Shown: positions 1-6,351 of the stretch, in pieces
Numbering within the stretch: position 1 is the first letter of the stretch
How the letters are laid out: the number at the start of each line of letters is the position of its first letter
Source of the DNA: Candidatus Cloacimonadota bacterium
Lineage (GTDB): Bacteria > Muiribacteriota > UBA6191 > JACPRK01
Direction: 5' to 3'
Assembly: GCA_021772705.1 (NCBI GenBank)
Contig: JAJFLN010000790.1
Span: 1-6,351 of the forward strand
Length of the DNA: 6,351 nt
Translations under genes and position numbers: made by a program
The notes under the pieces: model-generated
The model's database searches: none
What the model was told of the DNA's origin: nothing
The model's input: the letters and a program-made list of their open reading frames with translations, nothing else

Positions 1-68
1 ATTCCGGACCCGGTCGCCCCACTCGGGTTGCCCGCATCCTTTGGGGGGCGAACGGAGGAGGGGACCCC

Positions 69-89
69 CTGGGTGACATGCACCCCCAG
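69..89. repeat. Small inverted repeat (hairpin) in the leader region
   Basis: CTGGGTG at 69-75 can pair with CACCCCCAG at 81-89 around the loop ACATG, leaving two bulged C residues. The perfect inner stem is GGGTG/CACCC. No run of T follows on either side, so it does not look like an intrinsic terminator. Such short stems arise by chance in GC-rich DNA, and no function is claimed. Confidence 0.25.
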
Positions 90-134
90 TGGACCTTCGG
101 GCTGACAACTCTCTTCCGTTGGTTCCGTGCCGTG

Positions 135-143
135 TGCTACACT
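135..143 (+). promoter_or_regulatory. Candidate extended -10 promoter element
   Basis: TGCTACACT is an extended -10 type sequence: a TG one base before TACACT, which matches the TATAAT consensus at four of six positions. No good -35 hexamer lies at the usual distance. CTGACA at 102-107 resembles a -35 but is about 30 bases away, which is too far. Extended -10 promoters can work with a poor -35, so this is the best housekeeping-type candidate for the cluster. It is still weak, and the true promoter may lie elsewhere in the leader or beyond the left edge. Confidence 0.3.
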
Positions 144-361
144 GACCCGTGCCTGCGGTGGGAGGGTTGACCTACGAGTCCCCGGACACCGCTGCCAGAC
201 CTCACTCAGACTAGGCCCTATTGGTCGAGCGCGGAGCTAGCGTGCTTATCTGAATCTTTTGCCTGTCAGCGAGACGGCTATCGAGGCCGGCCACCAGCGC
301 CGCGACTTTCGATTGGCCAAAACGAACCTTGGAGACTCGGCCAGGCAGGCGTCCATCCCAT

Positions 362-3300
362 ATGATAGTTATCCACGCGTGTTGGAGTGAGCAGTCTGCC
401 GGTTCCCCCGTCGGAGGGTTCCTGCTCTGGGGCGAAGACGAATCCCAGACTCCCTCCTCTCGACGCCGGGGCAGAGGCCGCCGAAGACGCCAGCCAGGTG
501 ACGGGCCGGATCGTCGGCATCCCAATCTGCTCGCTGCCGAGCGGCTCATGCCCGCCTTGGCCGAGCTGGCTCCCGATCTGCCGGCCAATCAACCTCCCCT
601 TCCTCTGACCTTTGAGCTCCGGCTGCCCACTCGAACCGGCCGCCCGGCGCTGTCGCCCCTGCTCCGCTCCTATTCAGATCGCGAGCGGGACGCGAAGCAT
701 CCATTCTCTCTCGAGCGTTGGCAGGTGGAAGGCATCCTGATTCCCACGGTACAGGCCCTCTGCATCCTGTCGTCCATTCCCACGGTCCGGTCACCACTGA
801 TGGGCTCCATCGTGGCTGGCGGCACCCTGTTGTTCTGGAGTGCTGCCGCGAAGCTCGCCTTGCAGGTCCTGGTCCAGGGACAAATGATCCCCATGGCCGA
901 CGAGGGTCCCGATGGCGTGCCCCGGGCCGGCTGGCTGCCCCTTCTATCGGACCCCCAGGTCGAGGCCCCCCTCTCTCGTCTGGTCTCCAACATGCCGTCC
1001 CTGGCTCGGATCATGCCTCACTTCGGGGGCAACATGAAGGGCCCCCTCCAGCCTCGATCCGTGGTGGAGGGGTTTCTCTGCTCCGCCGTGGACGAGTCCG
1101 CCCGAACCTGGTGCTACAACCGATACAGCGCCCAGCAGGCCTCCGGCGAGGTGGTCCGGCTTCCCGATTCAGCCTGGATGGCTGCCATGCTCATGGGCGC
1201 CGGCCAGGTGAAGACAGGAACCCCTCTGGAGTTGAAGGACTTGCCTCGCAACGCCCGGCAGTGGACGGCGACTCTGATGGAAGGGGCCAAGGGCGCACCG
1301 TACAGGACCTGCTTGAAGCTCGAACCGCCCGGCCCACCGGGGAACGGAGCCGACGCCGATACGTGGAACCTGACCTTCAATCTCCAGTCAAAGGACGATC
1401 CGGACATCCTGGTTCCGGCAGAGGAGGTCTGGCGTGCCAGAGGCCGGTCTGTCCTGGCCCAGGGGAAGCGCTTTGACAACGCCCAGGAGACCCTGCTAGG
1501 TGATCTGGCCCAGGCTGCGAAGCTGTATCCTCCTCTGGAGTCCAGTCTCCACGATGCGGCGCCGGCCGGTAGCAAGTTGAGCGCCGAGGGGGCCTATCAG
1601 TTCCTCGCTCAGGGAGCCCCCCTGCTCCATCAGGCCGGGCTGGGAGTCATCATCCCTCAGGAGATCCGGCAAGGGTCATTCGTCCAGCCCTCCCTGGTGC
1701 TCAGGGTGATGGTACGCGACGCCGAGGCGCCAGAAGTCGAGCCCCCCGACCCGCTGGAGCCGCCGACGGGCCCCTTGATGCCCGGAGACCCGGAGCTTCT
1801 GGAGCTGTCGGAGCCGGAGGAGCCCGTGCCCTTCGATCCCGGAGTGGGCGTGGATGCCCTCCTGGACTTCGACTGGGAAATCGTTCTGGGCGAGCACATC
1901 ATCAACAGGGAGGAGTTCGATCGCATCTCGTCGATGAAGGTCCCTCAGGTGAAGATAAAGGATCGGTTCGTCGTGATCCCCTCCAGCGGTCTTCGATCGG
2001 CCCGGCGCTTCGTGGATCGCTGTCTGGATCAGGTGGATCATCTGACTCTCGGGGAGACTCTCGCCCTCAACGCAGGTGTGGGAGAGGGAGAAGAGCTGCT
2101 TCCCATCTTCGATTTCCAGGCCCAGGGAGCCCTCTCCAGTCTCTACCGTCCCGGTGAGGCTGAGGAGCTGCCCGTACCAAAGGGTTTCAAGGGAACCCTG
2201 CGCCCCTATCAGATCCGGGGTTTCGAGTGGCTCGTGGCCATGCGGGCCCGGTCCGTCGGCTGCTGCCTCGCAGATGACATGGGTCTGGGCAAGACCATCC
2301 AGTTCCTGACGCTGTTGCTTCATGATCAGGAACGGCTGCCGAAGGAGGAGCGAGGGCCCACGCTCCTGATCTGTCCCACTTCGGTGGCCAGCAACTGGGA
2401 TCGAGAAGCCCGCCGCTTCGCCCCCTCCATCAAGAAGATGGTGCATCACGGTGCGGACCGCCGGACCGGGAAGGCCTTCGCCCGGGAGGCAGCCAAGCAC
2501 GATCTGGTCATCTCCACCTACTCCCTTGTGGCCCGTGATCTAGCTCATCTGAAGGCCGTGAAGTGGAAGGGGATCGCCCTGGACGAGGCCCAGAACGTGA
2601 AGAACGAGGCGGCGAAGCAGAGCCAGGCCGTGAGAGAACTCCGGGGTGATTTCCGGGTGGCCCTGACGGGTACGCCGATCGAGAATCGGTTGTCGGAGCT
2701 CTGGTCTCTCATGGACTTCCTCAACCCCGGATATGTCAGCACCGCCGCGGCGTTCCGGCGGGACTTCTCCATTCCCATCGAGCGGTTCGGAGATACCCGG
2801 CGTGCCAACCAGCTGCGGAAGCTGGTGGGCCCATTCATCTTGAGGAGACTGAAGTCGGATCCCACGGTGATCTCCGACCTGCCGGACAAGCTGGAGATGA
2901 AGGTCTACTGCAGCCTCACGAAGGAGCAGGCCAAGCTCTACGAGGACATCGTGGACAAGATGATGGCGAAGCTGAAGGCAGCCGATGGCATCAAGAGGCG
3001 TGGCCTGGTCCTGGCCAGCCTGACCAAGCTGAAGCAGCTCTGCAATCACCCGGCCCATTTCCTGGCTGACGAGAGCGACCTCTCCGGCCGATCCGGCAAG
3101 CTGTCCCGGCTCGAAGAGATGATGGAAGAGGTGCTGGATACTGATGAGAAGGCCCTGGTCTTCACCCAGTACGCCGAGATGGGCAAGCTGCTACAGCAGC
3201 ACCTGGCGGAGCGGTTCGGCCTCGAGGTGCCCTTCTTCTACGGAGCCGTGTCGGCCAAGCACCGGCAGCAGATGGTGGATGACTTTCAGATGGATCACGG

Positions 3301-3637
3301 GGGGCCGAGAGTGATGATCCTGTCGCTGAAGGCAGGAGGTCTGGGTCTGAACCTGACCCGGGCGAGCCACGTGTTCCACTTCGATCGATGGTGGAATCCG
3401 GCCGTGGAGGACCAGGCAACGGACCGGACCTACCGGATTGGCCAGACCCGGACGGTCCAGGTTCACAAGCTGATCAGCGCCGGAACGCTGGAGGAGCGTA
3501 TCGATCAGCTCATCGAAAAGAAGAAGGGGTTGGCAGACAGGATTGTCGGCTCCGGAGAGGCCTGGGTAACGGAGATGAACGACGACGAGCTGCGTGAGCT
3601 CGTGGAGTTGCAGAAGGATGCCATCGGAGAGGACTAA
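362..3637 (+). CDS. SNF2-family DNA-dependent ATPase/helicase of the SWIM-partnered bacterial type
   Basis: This gene encodes a 1,091-residue cytoplasmic SNF2 ATPase that should use ATP to translocate on duplex DNA and remodel or displace bound proteins. The N-terminus (MIVIHACW, then LLWGE) matches the usual beginning of this bacterial subfamily. Further family landmarks are LQSKDDPDILVPAEEVW (341-357), AYQFL to GVIIP (411-432) and the SNF2-associated segment from GVDALLDF (496 on). The motor starts near GTLRPYQ (611-617). Its motifs are DMGLGKT (639-645, Walker A Lys644), LLICPTS (668-674), DEAQ (741-744), LTGTP (768-772), FILRRLK (825-831), LCNHP (893-897), KALVFTQY (930-937), SLKAGGLGLNL (988-998) and DQATDRTYRIGQ (1017-1028, with arginine-finger candidates Arg1022 and Arg1025). 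All are intact, so it should be active. Two additions stand out: an Arg/Gly tract at 34-43 and a Pro/Glu-rich linker at 455-493. The ATG at 362 is preferred over an in-frame TTG at 329 because the conserved N-terminus begins there; AGGCAGG at 343-349 is a weak, distant ribosome binding site. The cellular target is unknown. Confidence 0.95.
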   Translation: MIVIHACWSEQSAGSPVGGFLLWGEDESQTPSSRRRGRGRRRRQPGDGPDRRHPNLLAAERLMPALAELAPDLPANQPPLPLTFELRLPTRTGRPALSPLLRSYSDRERDAKHPFSLERWQVEGILIPTVQALCILSSIPTVRSPLMGSIVAGGTLLFWSAAAKLALQVLVQGQMIPMADEGPDGVPRAGWLPLLSDPQVEAPLSRLVSNMPSLARIMPHFGGNMKGPLQPRSVVEGFLCSAVDESARTWCYNRYSAQQASGEVVRLPDSAWMAAMLMGAGQVKTGTPLELKDLPRNARQWTATLMEGAKGAPYRTCLKLEPPGPPGNGADADTWNLTFNLQSKDDPDILVPAEEVWRARGRSVLAQGKRFDNAQETLLGDLAQAAKLYPPLESSLHDAAPAGSKLSAEGAYQFLAQGAPLLHQAGLGVIIPQEIRQGSFVQPSLVLRVMVRDAEAPEVEPPDPLEPPTGPLMPGDPELLELSEPEEPVPFDPGVGVDALLDFDWEIVLGEHIINREEFDRISSMKVPQVKIKDRFVVIPSSGLRSARRFVDRCLDQVDHLTLGETLALNAGVGEGEELLPIFDFQAQGALSSLYRPGEAEELPVPKGFKGTLRPYQIRGFEWLVAMRARSVGCCLADDMGLGKTIQFLTLLLHDQERLPKEERGPTLLICPTSVASNWDREARRFAPSIKKMVHHGADRRTGKAFAREAAKHDLVISTYSLVARDLAHLKAVKWKGIALDEAQNVKNEAAKQSQAVRELRGDFRVALTGTPIENRLSELWSLMDFLNPGYVSTAAAFRRDFSIPIERFGDTRRANQLRKLVGPFILRRLKSDPTVISDLPDKLEMKVYCSLTKEQAKLYEDIVDKMMAKLKAADGIKRRGLVLASLTKLKQLCNHPAHFLADESDLSGRSGKLSRLEEMMEEVLDTDEKALVFTQYAEMGKLLQQHLAERFGLEVPFFYGAVSAKHRQQMVDDFQMDHGGPRVMILSLKAGGLGLNLTRASHVFHFDRWWNPAVEDQATDRTYRIGQTRTVQVHKLISAGTLEERIDQLIEKKKGLADRIVGSGEAWVTEMNDDELRELVELQKDAIGED
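3604..3607 (+). promoter_or_regulatory. Ribosome binding site supporting the SWIM gene start at 3618
   Basis: GGAG at 3604-3607 lies ten bases before the ATG at 3618, inside the last codons of the SNF2 gene. The alternative GTG at 3594 in the same frame has no comparable site. This favours the ATG and implies that ribosomes finishing the SNF2 gene can start the next one directly. Confidence 0.55.
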
Positions 3638-5066
3638 AGGCCGCAACTGGCGCCGCCGCCGCCGCCCTCGAGAAGAGGGGGAGGCCGCCGGCAGCCCCAC
3701 CTCGGAGGCGTCAAACGTCAGCCAGGAGATGGAGGGACCCGTTGGGTCCGAGGCCGGCGCAGCGCCGCCGCCCCAGCCAGCGGCTGGCGGAGAGGCCGAC
3801 GGAGCCAACACGGCCACCCGGCGTCGACGCCGGCGTCGCAAGCGCCGACGGAAGGCAACGGCTCTACAGGGCGCACCGGCCGAGGCCAATGGGGGCGGAG
3901 AGTCCCCTGCGCCGGCAGCGGACCTGGCTGCCGACAGCCGAGCTGCGGATCCCGCCGCCAGCGAATCGGGAGACAAGGGAACCGTGGAAGCCCCGCCGGC
4001 CGGGAAGAGTCAGAAGAAGCAGAAGCGGCACCGCACCAAGCGAGGCCGGCGGGGGAATCGTCCGAAGAACGCTCCCGTGACCTACACCGCCGTGGCCACA
4101 CCAGGGGGCAACGGCGCCGCGAAGCGGAAGACATCCCGCCGGGGCCGGACCAAGTTCAGCAGCAACTGGTGGGCTGATCGGTGGATCAAGATGCTGGAGT
4201 CCTTCGGCCACTCGAACCGGCTCCCCAGGGGCCGGTATTACGCCCGTACGGGCCGGGTGGTCGATTTCCGGGTCGGCCCCGGTGAAGTCAGCGCCCGGGT
4301 CAAGGGCTCCCGCCCTCAACCCTATGCGGTCCGGATCGCCGTGGCGCCCCTGGATGACCGAGCCTGGGGCCGGGTGATCCAGGCCATGGCCTCCCAGGCC
4401 GTGTTCGCCGCCCGCCTGCTGTCAGGTGAGATGCCCAAGAACATCGGCGAGGTCTTCTCGTCGGCGTCGGTGAGTCTCTTTCCCAAGATGGCCCGGGACT
4501 TGAAGATCAACTGCTCCTGTCCCGACAGCGCCAATCTCTGCAAGCACGCCGTGGCGGTGAACTACATCCTGGCAGAGGCATTCGACACGGACCCCTTTAT
4601 CATCCTGCATCTCCGGGGCCGGTCGAGGGAAGAGGTCATCGATGCCCTGACCCGGCGCCGGGCGCAGCTGCTCTCGGAGGACCCCTCGGCCTCGACGGAC
4701 GGTCGCGCTGGATTCAAGTCCGATGCCGGCGACGACAGCGAGGAGGATGCGGGGCCGCCTTCCACTTCGCCGGAGGAGTTCTACGACATGCCCGAGGAGT
4801 TCGACGGCTTGACCTTTCTCCTGGATGAACCGGAAGAGCCGGGCACGGCACTGCAGAGCCTTGGAGAGCCGCCGACACATAACCCGTCGCAAGCAATCTC
4901 CGTACTCGAGTCCTGCTACCAGCTGATCACCCAGCATGCACTCGAGGCAGCCTTCGGCAGGGAGCCGGAGCCTCCATCGGAGTCGCCGGTTCCACTGGAG
5001 CCAGAAGAGGAATCGAGACCAGCGATAGTGAGCAAGCAGGTCACGCTCAAGTCTTCCAGGAATTGA
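3618..5066 (+). CDS. SWIM zinc-finger protein with long arginine-rich N-terminal tail (SNF2 partner)
   Basis: This gene encodes a 482-residue SWIM-domain protein, predicted cytoplasmic. The zinc motif is C-x-C-x6-C-x-H: Cys299, Cys301, Cys308 and His310 in NCSCPDSANLCKH. The conserved family core runs from NWWADRW (183-189) through ESFGHSNRLPRGRYYARTG and GSRPQPYAVRI to LRGRSREEVIDAL. SWIM domains are known as DNA- or protein-binding zinc folds, and bacterial members of this type are often encoded next to SNF2 ATPases, as here. Residues 1-180 are low-complexity: basic patches (R12-R16; 68-79, seven Arg then KRRRK; 130-150; 169-179) separated by Ala/Pro/Glu/Gly-rich spacers, probably disordered. 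After the core comes an acidic, proline-rich linker (about 350-405), then a short helical segment (AISVLESCYQLITQHALEAAFG) resembling the C-terminus of family members. The start overlaps the SNF2 gene by 20 bases. An in-frame GTG at 3594 would add eight residues. A role as DNA- or client-binding subunit for the SNF2 motor is inferred, not shown. Confidence 0.92.
   Translation: MPSERTKGRNWRRRRRPREEGEAAGSPTSEASNVSQEMEGPVGSEAGAAPPPQPAAGGEADGANTATRRRRRRRKRRRKATALQGAPAEANGGGESPAPAADLAADSRAADPAASESGDKGTVEAPPAGKSQKKQKRHRTKRGRRGNRPKNAPVTYTAVATPGGNGAAKRKTSRRGRTKFSSNWWADRWIKMLESFGHSNRLPRGRYYARTGRVVDFRVGPGEVSARVKGSRPQPYAVRIAVAPLDDRAWGRVIQAMASQAVFAARLLSGEMPKNIGEVFSSASVSLFPKMARDLKINCSCPDSANLCKHAVAVNYILAEAFDTDPFIILHLRGRSREEVIDALTRRRAQLLSEDPSASTDGRAGFKSDAGDDSEEDAGPPSTSPEEFYDMPEEFDGLTFLLDEPEEPGTALQSLGEPPTHNPSQAISVLESCYQLITQHALEAAFGREPEPPSESPVPLEPEEESRPAIVSKQVTLKSSRN
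3651..3665 (+). repeat. CGC trinucleotide repeat (five units) at the start of the SWIM gene
   Basis: Five perfect CGC triplets in a row encode Arg12-Arg16 of the SWIM protein. The same residues could have used six different codons, yet all five are identical, unlike the later Arg tract at 3819-3851, which mixes CGG, CGT, CGA and CGC. Gain or loss of whole triplets would change the Arg count without shifting the frame. Confidence 0.7.
3819..3832. repeat. 14-base perfect palindrome in the poly-Arg tract
   Basis: CGGCGTCGACGCCG is identical to its reverse complement. CGGCGTCG recurs directly at 3831-3838. Both lie within codons for the seven-Arg run of the SWIM protein, so the symmetry most likely follows from Arg codon composition. 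It is recorded because palindromes of this length can bind dimeric proteins. Confidence 0.6.
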
Positions 5067-5086
5067 ATCGCCCGGGGGTGCAGGAG

Positions 5087-6351
5087 ATGAGACACAGCAG
5101 GGACTGTCGCGGGGTCGGGGCCCTGCTGATCATTACGATGGTCCTCTTGCTGGTACTCCTGGTCCTGGCTCTGGGCCACGACCGGTTCTCTTCTCAGATC
5201 CTCTGGACGTCCCAGAAGAGCACCGAGGGCGCCTTGGCGGAGGCCCTCTCGGAGAATGCCATCGAGGAGGCTCGATTCGAGATCGCCCGGCGGGTCAATC
5301 TGCCCGGAGATCCCCTCTACACGTTCTTCAGGAAAGGTCAGGGCCGCCGGCCCGTCCTGGGGCTGGTGGTGAACAACCCGGCACAGGGTGTCAGCCACGG
5401 AGTCCTCCGGCAAGAACCTTACAAGCGCTTCAACTACGAGGGTGATGCCGCGGAGGTGACTGTCGACTCCCAGGAGAGGTTCGGCAGCTTCGCCTTCGAG
5501 ACCCGGGGAGTGCTGAAGTACGTCTCCCGCGTGACGGGATATCCCGTCCTGAGGCCGAAGGACAAGATCGTCCGGGACGTGGAGGTGAAACAGCAGTTCA
5601 AGGTGTCACTCATCGGTCCCCCGAGTCCCTTCGACCGGATGTTGCTCTACATCCACAACGGTCACGAGTTCCTGGGTCTCAACTCCAACGACGAGTGGAT
5701 CAACCTGAACAAGTTCATCGAGAAGATGATGAAGGACCTGGACCATATGGAGAAGGAGCGGGACAAGAACCGGCAGAAGGTGGCCGACAAGGCCGGCGGC
5801 AAGGACAGGCAGGCCGAGGTGTTGCAGGCTCTGGATGACATTCCCTTCGATACGGCCCGGAAGATCGAGAAGTACGAGGCCCGGTACGGCCGGAAGATGC
5901 GGTTTCCCGCCGAGGAGCTGGCCCTGGTGGCTCTCAACTCGTCGGGGGTGGGTCTGGGCCTCGATGGCCTGGGGAGCGAGTTCATCAAGAAGCAGGAACA
6001 GATCTGGAAGGCCAAGAAGCATGTCGCCGATCAGGCCGAGCAGACCCTGCGCCAGCTCGAGCAGGCCGGGAACTGGAACGCCGATACAAACCTGCGGATG
6101 ATCGCCATCTTGAGGGATCTGTCGGACTTCGACCAGGCCATGCTGGATGCGGCGGTCTACCTGCCCTTCTTTGCCAACTGCCGTCTCGACGACATGCCTC
6201 GACCGATCTACAACGTCATCGCCAGCGACGAGTCACCGGGAGGCGGATCGGCGCTGGAGCACTACCGCCGGTTGCTCGAGACCTTCTCCCGTGACCGGGC
6301 GGCCTGGAGGGACAAGTTCTTCTTCCGGGTCCAGAAGGGTAGCTCCAAGAC
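5087..6351 (+). CDS. Membrane-anchored protein with prepilin-like (PilX/GspK-like) N-terminus, 3' end missing
   Basis: The frame is open from the ATG at 5087 to the right edge: 421 codons with no stop, so the gene is truncated by the window. A short basic leader (MRHSRDCRG) is followed by one hydrophobic segment (residues 10-30), then LAEALSENAIEEARFEIARR. This layout resembles PilX- and GspK-type pilin-like proteins, with possible prepilin peptidase cleavage after Gly9. The Glu usual at position 5 of mature pilins is absent (Leu14), as is known for GspK. The rest is unfamiliar and appears longer than typical PilX or GspK. It includes two charged, probably helical or coiled-coil stretches (205-240 and 297-327) and no further clear membrane segment, so the bulk should be outside the cytoplasm. 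It begins 20 bases after the SWIM gene stop. GGGGG at 5074-5078 is a plausible ribosome binding site; a GTG at 5078 and a TTG at 5063 (overlapping the SWIM stop) are alternative starts. The function is unknown, and a plain signal-anchor protein is an alternative reading. Confidence 0.75.
   Translation, partial: MRHSRDCRGVGALLIITMVLLLVLLVLALGHDRFSSQILWTSQKSTEGALAEALSENAIEEARFEIARRVNLPGDPLYTFFRKGQGRRPVLGLVVNNPAQGVSHGVLRQEPYKRFNYEGDAAEVTVDSQERFGSFAFETRGVLKYVSRVTGYPVLRPKDKIVRDVEVKQQFKVSLIGPPSPFDRMLLYIHNGHEFLGLNSNDEWINLNKFIEKMMKDLDHMEKERDKNRQKVADKAGGKDRQAEVLQALDDIPFDTARKIEKYEARYGRKMRFPAEELALVALNSSGVGLGLDGLGSEFIKKQEQIWKAKKHVADQAEQTLRQLEQAGNWNADTNLRMIAILRDLSDFDQAMLDAAVYLPFFANCRLDDMPRPIYNVIASDESPGGGSALEHYRRLLETFSRDRAAWRDKFFFRVQKGSSK

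Larger units (their letters stand above)
1..361. other. Leader region upstream of the SNF2 gene, probably non-coding
   Basis: No convincing gene is visible in this stretch. One plus-strand frame stays open from the left edge to a TGA at 168-170 and contains an ATG at 78. The product would be only 30 residues from that ATG, with no clear ribosome binding site and no recognisable family. It could also be the tail of a gene that begins outside the window. I found no tRNA-like T-loop sequence and no hairpin followed by a T-tract. The segment does hold a small hairpin (69-89) and a weak extended -10 promoter candidate (135-143), listed separately. If the promoter is real, the SNF2 mRNA would have a leader of roughly 200 bases. 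Confidence 0.5.

Noticed and set aside
3..170. Plus-strand frame open from the left edge, with an internal ATG at 78
   Set aside because: It is short, has no ribosome binding site before the ATG and no recognisable family. It could be the tail of a gene outside the window, but nothing supports this.
718..1476. 252-residue plus-strand frame in another register
   Set aside because: It is fully inside the SNF2 gene, whose frame here holds conserved family segments. The alternative product is Arg/Gly/Pro-rich, as expected of a shifted frame.
1676..2500. 274-residue minus-strand open frame
   Set aside because: It lies opposite the SNF2 gene, whose family motifs run through the same bases. Its translation shows no known family, and long antisense frames are common in GC-rich genes.
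3819..3832. Operator-like palindrome CGGCGTCGACGCCG
   Set aside because: It lies within coding sequence in a run of Arg codons, so the symmetry is best explained by codon composition. No promoter is nearby.
3191..3976. 261-residue minus-strand open frame spanning the SNF2-SWIM junction
   Set aside because: It lies opposite helicase motifs V and VI and the poly-Arg codons. Its Arg/Ala/Ser-rich low-complexity translation is a shadow.
362..5066. DISARM or another SNF2-containing phage-defence system
   Set aside because: No methyltransferase, phospholipase D-type protein, nuclease or DUF1998-type partner is visible. The SNF2-SWIM pairing and N-terminal landmarks fit the widespread chromosomal pair better.
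4916..5413. 165-residue minus-strand open frame across the SWIM/third gene boundary
   Set aside because: It lies opposite two plus-strand genes with sensible starts and domain content, and its product is unrecognisable.

Overview
The window comes from a high-GC bacterial chromosome with strongly G/C-biased third codon positions. It reads as one rightward gene cluster: about 360 bases of leader, two complete genes, and a third gene cut off by the right edge. The third gene starts with a prepilin-like membrane segment, which suggests a two-membrane (Gram-negative-type) bacterium. The sequence does not allow a safe phylum assignment. I see no RNA genes, insertion sequences, CRISPR arrays or convincing terminators.

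Layout. Positions 1-361 are a probable non-coding leader with a weak extended -10 candidate and a small hairpin. Positions 362-3637 encode a large SNF2-family ATPase with the long N-terminal region seen in the bacterial SNF2 proteins that pair with SWIM proteins. It has all the helicase motifs and a DEAQ box. Positions 3618-5066 encode a SWIM zinc-finger protein whose start overlaps the end of the SNF2 gene by 20 bases. This is the expected partner: SNF2 and SWIM genes occur side by side in many bacteria. Positions 5087-6351 encode the first 421 residues of an unrecognised membrane-anchored protein with a PilX/GspK-like N-terminus and two charged helical stretches.

How they fit together. The 20-base overlap makes translational coupling and joint production of the SNF2 ATPase and SWIM protein likely. 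The SNF2 protein would be the DNA-translocating motor and the SWIM protein a nucleic-acid or protein-binding partner. Both carry arginine-rich tracts outside their conserved cores. The SWIM protein has about 180 residues of basic, low-complexity sequence before its conserved domain. This shared polybasic elaboration is the most distinctive feature of the window. The third gene follows after only 20 bases and may share the transcript, but nothing visible links it functionally to the remodelling pair.
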